Positions 58,847 to 64,000 of a DNA stretch of 64,000 bases are shown in pieces (positions within the stretch are counted from its first letter, which is position 1; each line of letters begins with the position of its first letter). A model generated the notes under the pieces. The model was given only the letters and a program-made list of their open reading frames with translations, made no database searches and was not told where the DNA came from. This DNA is from Candidatus Fredericiella danica (GTDB lineage: Bacteria; Chloroflexota; Anaerolineae; Caldilineales; Caldilineaceae), in assembly GCA_016713335.1 (NCBI GenBank), contig JADJPH010000019.1, positions 1 to 64,000 on the forward strand. The letters are read 5' to 3'. The position numbers were made by a program, and so were the translations under genes.

Positions 58847-59668
58847 ATGAAGTTGGGCATTGGAACCTATTGCTACATGTGGGCCATTGGCTTCAAGTTT
58901 GGCGAGCGGGCGGCAGTGCCGGCGCACCCCATGACAGCGTTCGGTCTACTGGCACGCGCCCACGAACTGGGCATTCACCTGGTCCAATATGGACCTAACC
59001 TGCCTCTTCCCCAGCCGGAAACGCCAGAAATGGCTGAACTGCTCGCCAAAGGGCGTACATGGAACATTGAATTTGAACTTGCCACGCGCGGGCTGGAAAC
59101 AGACCATTTGAAACAACAAGTAGCGCTAAGCAAGATGATGGGCAGCAAGCTGGTGCGGACGCTTCCAGAAATCGACGGCAAGCCAATTGCGGCGCGTGAG
59201 ATTCCACAATACCTCAAGGCGATCTTGCCAACCTTGGAGAAAGAGGGGGTCAAACTCGGTCTGGAGAACGGCAAGATTCCAGCCAGAGAATTGGCCTGGG
59301 CGCTGGACCAGGCGCCGAGTGATCAGATCGGCATCGTGTTGGACATGGTTAATTCGATGGCGGTGCCAGAGGGCTGGAAAGATGTTACGACGGCGCTCGC
59401 CCCGTACACGATTTGCCTGCATCACAAGGAATTCGTCGTCAAGCGCATCTGGAGCATGATGGGCTTCACGGTTGAAGGCATGCCCGCGGGGCAGGGACAG
59501 TTGGATATGCCCTGGCTACTCGATGTCCTTGACCAGGCCGGCGCCACCTACAATGTCATCCTGGAAGTATGGCCGCCAGAGCAAGCAACGTTGCAAGCGA
59601 CGATCGACATGGAAGACCAGTGGGTGCGTGAAAGCATCCCGTATTTGCGTCAGTTTATTACCGCCTAG
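58847..59668 (+). CDS. Xylose-isomerase-like TIM barrel, candidate 3-oxo-isoapionate decarboxylase (OiaC-like)
   Basis: 273 residues. It begins MKLGIGTYCYMWAIGFKFGE and has HELGIHLVQYGPNLPLP, ELATRGLETDHLKQQVALSK and VLDMVNSMAVPEGWKDVTTA. The end is MMGFTVEGMPAGQGQLDMPW, then VWPPEQATLQATID. This is a distinct AP_endonuc_2 branch with a longer ordered N-terminus. In apionate pathways a protein of this superfamily (OiaC) decarboxylates 3-oxo-isoapionate to L-erythrulose, and an ApnO-like gene lies 0.7 kb downstream. The assignment is inferred from memory of the family and from neighbours. Start ATG 58847 has AGGAG 8 bases upstream. Confidence 0.7.
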   Translation: MKLGIGTYCYMWAIGFKFGERAAVPAHPMTAFGLLARAHELGIHLVQYGPNLPLPQPETPEMAELLAKGRTWNIEFELATRGLETDHLKQQVALSKMMGSKLVRTLPEIDGKPIAAREIPQYLKAILPTLEKEGVKLGLENGKIPARELAWALDQAPSDQIGIVLDMVNSMAVPEGWKDVTTALAPYTICLHHKEFVVKRIWSMMGFTVEGMPAGQGQLDMPWLLDVLDQAGATYNVILEVWPPEQATLQATIDMEDQWVRESIPYLRQFITA

Positions 59669-59679
59669 TTGAACCTGCC

Positions 59680-60345
59680 ATGACCAAGCGCGTCGTGTTG
59701 TTGCACACCGTGCCGCCGTTGATTGAAGTGTTTCGCGGCCTCAGCACCCTGCACCTGCCGGACGTTCAGGTGTTTCACATCCTGGATGAACCGCTCCTGG
59801 AACATGTGCGCCAGCAGGGCGGGATTGGCGGCGGCGACATCGTGCGAATCGCGTCACACGTCGAAGAAGCGACCGCGATTGGCGCACAAGCCCTATTGGT
59901 CACCTGTTCAACCGTCTCACCGGGCGTGGACAGTGTGCGGGCACAGGCGCGGATCCCGGTGCTGAAGATCGACGAAGCGATGATTGCCAAAGCGGTCCAA
60001 CTGGGTGACCGAATCGGTGTGGTCGCCACCAATCGCACAACGCTGGCGCCGACAGAACTGCGCTTGCGTCAGGTGGCAGCCGCTGCCGGCACACCGATCG
60101 ACGTCTCAGCACTGCTGGTTGAGGGCGCGTTGCCGGCGCTCTTGCATGGTGATGCCCAATTGCACGATCAGTTAGTTGCCGCGGGCGTGCAGGCGTTGGC
60201 GCCAACCGTTGACGTCATCGTGCTGGCGCAAGCATCGATGGCGCGGCTTTTGGACGTCCTCCTGCCCGCGGCATTGTCTGTGCCCGTGCTGGCCAGCCCG
60301 CAACTTGCCCTGGCGCAACTCGCCGCAATGCTGAACGACGAATGA
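59680..60345 (+). CDS. Aspartate/glutamate racemase-like protein lacking the second Cys
   Basis: 221 residues of the Asp/Glu racemase superfamily. The first catalytic Cys is in LLVTCSTVSPGVD (about residue 74), and GVVATNRTTLAPTELRLRQV and the C-terminal barrel are typical. At the position of the second Cys the sequence reads VLAQASMARL, so Ala replaces Cys. A true racemase needs two thiols for two-base chemistry. With only one, a decarboxylase- or isomerase-like role (as in maleate isomerase or arylmalonate decarboxylase relatives) is more likely. It starts 11 bases after the OiaC-like gene. Confidence 0.72.
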   Translation: MTKRVVLLHTVPPLIEVFRGLSTLHLPDVQVFHILDEPLLEHVRQQGGIGGGDIVRIASHVEEATAIGAQALLVTCSTVSPGVDSVRAQARIPVLKIDEAMIAKAVQLGDRIGVVATNRTTLAPTELRLRQVAAAAGTPIDVSALLVEGALPALLHGDAQLHDQLVAAGVQALAPTVDVIVLAQASMARLLDVLLPAALSVPVLASPQLALAQLAAMLNDE

Positions 60346-60409
60346 TCTGAAGCTGCCGTCAGGGGCATGTTCGGGCGCAAAACGATTCAATGCTGATGGA
60401 GAAACAACC

Positions 60410-61255
60410 ATGACAACGACAATTGCACTCTTAGGCGCTGCCGGCAAGATCGGTTCGCGCATTCGCAACCGCATGAAAGACAACCCGAATTACCGTCTAC
60501 TCTACCTTGAAGGCAATGAAGCAGGCGAAGAGAAGCTGCGAGCCCGCGGCGACACTCCGTCAGCCATCGGCGAGGCCGCACCGGTTGCCGACGTGGCGAT
60601 CCTCGCCGTACCCGATCTTATCCTGGGCCGGATCGCACACGATGTCGTGCCGCGCCTCAAGGCCGGCGCGCTGGTCATCTGCCTTGACCCCGCCGCCCCA
60701 TATGGCGGCGAGTTGCCGCCGCGCGCCGACATTGCCTACTTCGTCACCCATCCCTGCCATCCACCGATCGTCAACGATGAGACGGACATGGAAGCCAAGT
60801 TTGATTTCTATGGTGGCATCAAGGCAAAGCAGCACATCGTCTGCGCCCTGATGCAAGGGACCGAGATAGACTATGAAAAGGGCGAGGCGATCGCGCGCGA
60901 AATCTTCGCCCCTGTGATGAACGCCTATCGTGTGACGGTCGAGCAGATGGCGATTTTGGAGCCGGCGCTCTCCGAAACTTTCGTCTTGACCTGTATGTAC
61001 ATGATGGTCGAAGCCATCGATGAGGCGGTTAAACGCGGTGTACCCTATGAGGCGGCGCGCCAGTTCATTCTCGGGCACATGAACATCAATACGGCCATCC
61101 TGTTCGGATTCCTGGATATCCAGTTTTCGGACGGCGCCAAACTGGCGGTGGAGCGCGCCAGACCCTTGCTCTTCAACTCAAACTGGCGTGAGATCTTTGA
61201 ACCGCAAAATGTCATGGAACAGGTCAAGGCGATCACGGAAGGGCGCCGGAAGTAA
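60410..61255 (+). CDS. apnO: ApnO-like D-apionate oxidoisomerase candidate
   Basis: 281 residues. The NAD(P)-binding domain has ALLGAAGKIGSRIRNRM (about 7-23), VADVAILAVPD and GALVICLDPAAPYGGELPPR. The C-terminal helical domain (LEPALSETFVLTCMYMMVEA, GHMNINTAILFGFLDIQFSD) fits the phosphogluconate-dehydrogenase-like PGDH_C family that contains D-apionate oxidoisomerase, which makes 3-oxo-isoapionate. A GGAG eight bases upstream sets the start. It is directly upstream of an ApnL-like gene, the partner expected from known apionate clusters. I am fairly sure of the family and moderately sure of the reaction. Confidence 0.72.
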   Translation: MTTTIALLGAAGKIGSRIRNRMKDNPNYRLLYLEGNEAGEEKLRARGDTPSAIGEAAPVADVAILAVPDLILGRIAHDVVPRLKAGALVICLDPAAPYGGELPPRADIAYFVTHPCHPPIVNDETDMEAKFDFYGGIKAKQHIVCALMQGTEIDYEKGEAIAREIFAPVMNAYRVTVEQMAILEPALSETFVLTCMYMMVEAIDEAVKRGVPYEAARQFILGHMNINTAILFGFLDIQFSDGAKLAVERARPLLFNSNWREIFEPQNVMEQVKAITEGRRK

Positions 61256-61290
61256 CGCAACCTTCGCGCCGGCACGAAAGGTCATCGGTT

Positions 61291-63253
61291 ATGGTATCCG
61301 AACAGATTCTCCTCTATGGCAGCGACGAACCACTCCCGGAGCGGCTGACGCTGCATGCAGGCCCGGTTACACTGACCTGGGAAGAGGGCGATCTCCGCAC
61401 CGTAAAGTATTGCGACAAGGAGGTGCTGCGCAGGGTCTATGTTGCGATTCGTGACCGTAACTGGGGCACCGTGCCCAACGAGATCACAAATCTGCAGATC
61501 TCCACCTATCAAGCTGGTTTTCACATCAGTTTTGACGTGGCCAACCGGCAGGGGCGAAATTGATTTCACCTGGCAGGGAACGGTCACCGGTTCTGCCGAG
61601 GGTGTGATCACCTATTCGATTGCAGGGCAGGCCAACCGCACTTTCTGGAAAAATCGCATTGGCTTCTGTATTCTACACCCCGGCGAGGTCGCCGGAAGCG
61701 CCTGCCGGATTCTCCATGCCGACGGCGTCATGGAAGCCGCCGCGCTCCCGACCCACATCATCCCACATCAACCGCTCAAGCCCTTCGAGGAGATGGCTGG
61801 CCTTGCGTATGAGGCAATGCCCTCCGTCTGGGTTGAAACCGACTTCACCGGCGACATCTTTGAGATGGAGGATCAGCGCAACTGGACCGACGCCTCATTC
61901 AAAACATTTTCCACCCCGTTGCGCCTCCCCTATCCCGTGCAACTGCACGCCGGAGAGAAAGTGGTGCAGACCCTCACTCTGCGCGTCAGCGATGCACGCG
62001 GGGACGCACAACCTGTCATGCCGCGTGAGGAAGCGCGGGTGAAATTTGCTCCGTTGCACAACGCCCAACCGGTGCCGCTGCCGGCCATCGGCCTTGGCGT
62101 CGCCACTCATGGTCGTCCGCTCACATCAGTCGAGGTGGGACGGATGGCGATCCTGCACCCTCACCATCTACGCGCTGATCTATGGCCTGCCGCGCCGGAT
62201 GCGGAAACGGAGTTGCGGCGCGCAACGGAAGACGCCCATGCCCTCGGCATTGGGCTGGAGTTGGCACTTTTCTTGGGCGATTCCATAGAGGCTGAACTGG
62301 CTCAGGCGTATGAATTGCTCACACGCGTCCGGCCGCCCATTGCGGCATGGTTGGTTTTTCCTGCCACGGAAATGTTCTGGGGTGGCTCGCCCATCGCGCA
62401 AGTGGTGGCAGCGGCGCGTCCGGTGTTGAAAACCTATGCGGATTCCCCTCTTGGCTCCGGCACAAATGCCGACTTCATCTTCATGCAACGTAATCTGCCG
62501 CCCCTGGAAGCGGTTGATCTGCTGGCCTATGCCGTCAATCCCCAGGTGCATGCGTTTGACAATCTCTCTTTGATCGAAACCCTGGCCTGCCAGGGTGCCA
62601 CGGTGCGCAGCGCCCAACGTCTGGGCAAAGGGCGGCCGGTATACGTCACCCCGGTGACGCTCAAGATGCGCCATAACCCCTATGCAACGGCCAATGCATC
62701 CGCAACTCCCGCAGGTGAGTTGCCACCCCAGGTCGACCCGCGCCAGATGTCGCTCTTTGGCGCCGCCTGGACCTTGGGCAGCATCAAGCGCCTGGCCGAG
62801 AGCGGTGCGGCCAGTGTGACCTATTACGAAACCACCGGCTGGCGTGGGGTGATGGAAGAACGCGCCGGCGCGGCGGTGCCGCAGAAGTTCCACAGCGTGG
62901 CGGGCGGAGTCTTTCCGCTTTATCACGTCCTGGCAGACATCGCCACCTTTGCCGGTGGTGAAGTGCTCCCTGCGACATCGACCGATGCGCTGGCGGTCGA
63001 CGGCCTTGTGCTCCGTGCAGGCGGCGCCGTGCGCTATCTGGTTGCGAATCTGTCGCCAAAACCGCAACAAGTGGAAATCGCCGGCCTGGGCGCCCAGGTA
63101 TTCGTACGCATGCTGGATGCCAGCAACGTACTGGAGGCAATGGTAGTGCCTGGCGATTTCCGCATGCTCAGCGGCGAGCCACACGAGACCGCGTCGGGCC
63201 AACTCACCCTGATGCTTGCCCCCTACGCCGTGGCAAGGCTTGACACGCATTAG
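61291..63253 (+). CDS. apnL: ApnL-like D-apionolactonase candidate (frameshifted)
   Basis: About 650 residues. The N-terminal beta domain begins around LTWEEGDLRTVKYCDKEVLR. FEMEDQRNWTDASFKTFSTP near 61860-61915 is characteristic of the ApnL family, and a TIM-barrel-like central part and C-terminal all-beta region follow. A one-base insertion near 61555 stops the first frame at 61563, and the second frame continues IDFTWQGTVTGSAEG. ApnL hydrolyses D-apionolactone to D-apionate in the oxidative apiose pathway. The product feeds ApnO, encoded directly upstream. Together with the Gfo/Idh/MocA gene this gives a complete lactone route, as inferred from families. Confidence 0.75.
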
Positions 63254-63271
63254 ATCGAATTGGAGATCTCG

Positions 63272-64000
63272 ATGAAGACCGGACTTGTGATGTGTGGACC
63301 CGATGTGGCCTACGGCCCGCTGGCGCTACTGACTGGCACTTTCGAAGAAAAGGCGCAGAAGGCGCATGCGCTGGGTTTTGATGGGATCGAGTTGATGGTC
63401 CGCGACCCCGCCGGTCTCGATTGGGAATACGTCAAGCGCATCCTCCAAACCAATCAACTCGAAACGCCGCAAGTCGTCACCGGTGAACTCTTCGGCGCCG
63501 ATGGTCTCTGCCTCGTCACCCCAGACGATGAACTTTATCGCCTGGCGCTGGCGCGCACCCAGGCGGTCATCGATCTCGCCGCCTACCTGGATCACGCAAT
63601 GGTCAATGTCGGACGGTTGCGCGGGCGATTGGACTGGATGCGCAATGTCACTGACCCGTGGGCGGTGGCCGTCGAACGCATCCGCGACGTCACGCGCTAT
63701 GCCGGCGCGCGCGGTGTTGTGATCACGTTGGAACCCATCAACCGCTACGAGGTCGATTTCATCGCCAACGTACAGGACGGTCTGTGCTTTCTTCAGGATG
63801 TCGGCGAACCAAATCTTGGCCTGATGCTCGACCTATTTCATATGAATATTGAAGACGCCTCCATCAAAGACAGCCTGGCCGCAGCCGGCAAACACTGTCG
63901 CCATGTGCACATTGCCGACACGAATCGCCTCTATCCCGGGGCGGGTCACATGGACTTTGATGCCGTGTTCGACACGTTGCGGGCAACGCACTACCAGGGC
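63272..64000 (+). CDS. Xylose-isomerase-like TIM barrel, partial at window edge
   Basis: Begins MKTGLVMCGPDVAYGPLALL at ATG 63272 (GGAG six bases upstream) and runs off the window. GFDGIELMVRDPAG, VITLEPINRYEVDFIANVQD, GLMLDLFHMNIEDASI and HVHIADTNRLYPGAGHMDF show the same metal site as the gene at 58008. It is a paralogue of that gene with about 40% similarity by eye. Probably another isomerase or epimerase of the pathway. The operon continues beyond the window. Confidence 0.8.
   Translation, partial: MKTGLVMCGPDVAYGPLALLTGTFEEKAQKAHALGFDGIELMVRDPAGLDWEYVKRILQTNQLETPQVVTGELFGADGLCLVTPDDELYRLALARTQAVIDLAAYLDHAMVNVGRLRGRLDWMRNVTDPWAVAVERIRDVTRYAGARGVVITLEPINRYEVDFIANVQDGLCFLQDVGEPNLGLMLDLFHMNIEDASIKDSLAAAGKHCRHVHIADTNRLYPGAGHMDFDAVFDTLRATHYQG

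Overview
The window looks like a piece of a Chloroflexota genome, probably Caldilinea- or Anaerolineae-like. I infer this from the high GC content, the AGGAG-type ribosome binding sites with TTGACA/TATAAT-type promoters, the serine/threonine kinase beside an FHA-winged-helix regulator, and a yceD-rpmF pair close to hemW and coaD. The lineage is inferred from gene content only. The assembly is indel-rich. More than 20 conserved genes are cut by single-base frameshifts, often in homopolymers, and two G-rich tracts (809-832 and about 5657-5982) look like consensus artefacts. I therefore annotate most broken genes as one CDS across the frameshift.

Region 1 (1-8.6 kb): a partial Rpn-type nuclease, an ArsR-DUF2087 regulator with its own promoter and operator, a lipoprotein hydrolase, an orphan Phd-type antitoxin, a multi-PAS histidine kinase, and a damaged molybdopterin oxidoreductase. 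Region 2 (8.5-34.8 kb) is mostly housekeeping and signalling: GlgX, a diacylglycerol-kinase-like enzyme, a UroD-family protein, an STK/FHA pair, HemW, CoaD, YceD-L32, homoserine dehydrogenase, an HtrA protease, a LuxR-type two-component system, an M23 peptidase, FmdB, an amidohydrolase and a GH2 beta-mannosidase. It ends with two adjacent proteins carrying EAD1-like adaptor domains, a PPOX protein and a membrane-anchored hydrolase.

Region 3 (34.8-64 kb) is a large carbohydrate catabolism island. A consensus promoter drives a cyclase-family hydrolase, a first E1alpha-E1beta-E2 ketoacid/acetoin-type dehydrogenase set and a cupin phosphoglucose isomerase. After a repeat-rich convergent gap, a minus-strand operon encodes a sugar ABC importer (binding protein, permease, ATPase, permease), a ROK kinase and a SorC-type regulator. 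Divergently, a plus-strand operon of at least 18 genes starts at about 47.4 kb. It holds a second E1alpha-E1beta-E2 set, an SDR, a FadR-type GntR regulator, a Gfo/Idh/MocA dehydrogenase, an MDR alcohol dehydrogenase, a 78-residue protein and a LarA-family protein, a split transketolase, several xylose-isomerase-like TIM barrels, an Asp/Glu-racemase-like protein, an ApnO-like oxidoisomerase and an ApnL-like lactonase.

The Gfo/Idh/MocA + ApnL + ApnO + TIM-barrel combination points to oxidative D-apiose (plant branched pentose) catabolism: apiose to apionolactone, apionate, 3-oxo-isoapionate and then probably L-erythrulose. The split transketolase and the two acetoin-dehydrogenase-like complexes (no E3 in the window) are good candidates for handling the C4 ketose. 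The substrate assignment is an inference from family recognition and context. It is the most interesting biology in the window.
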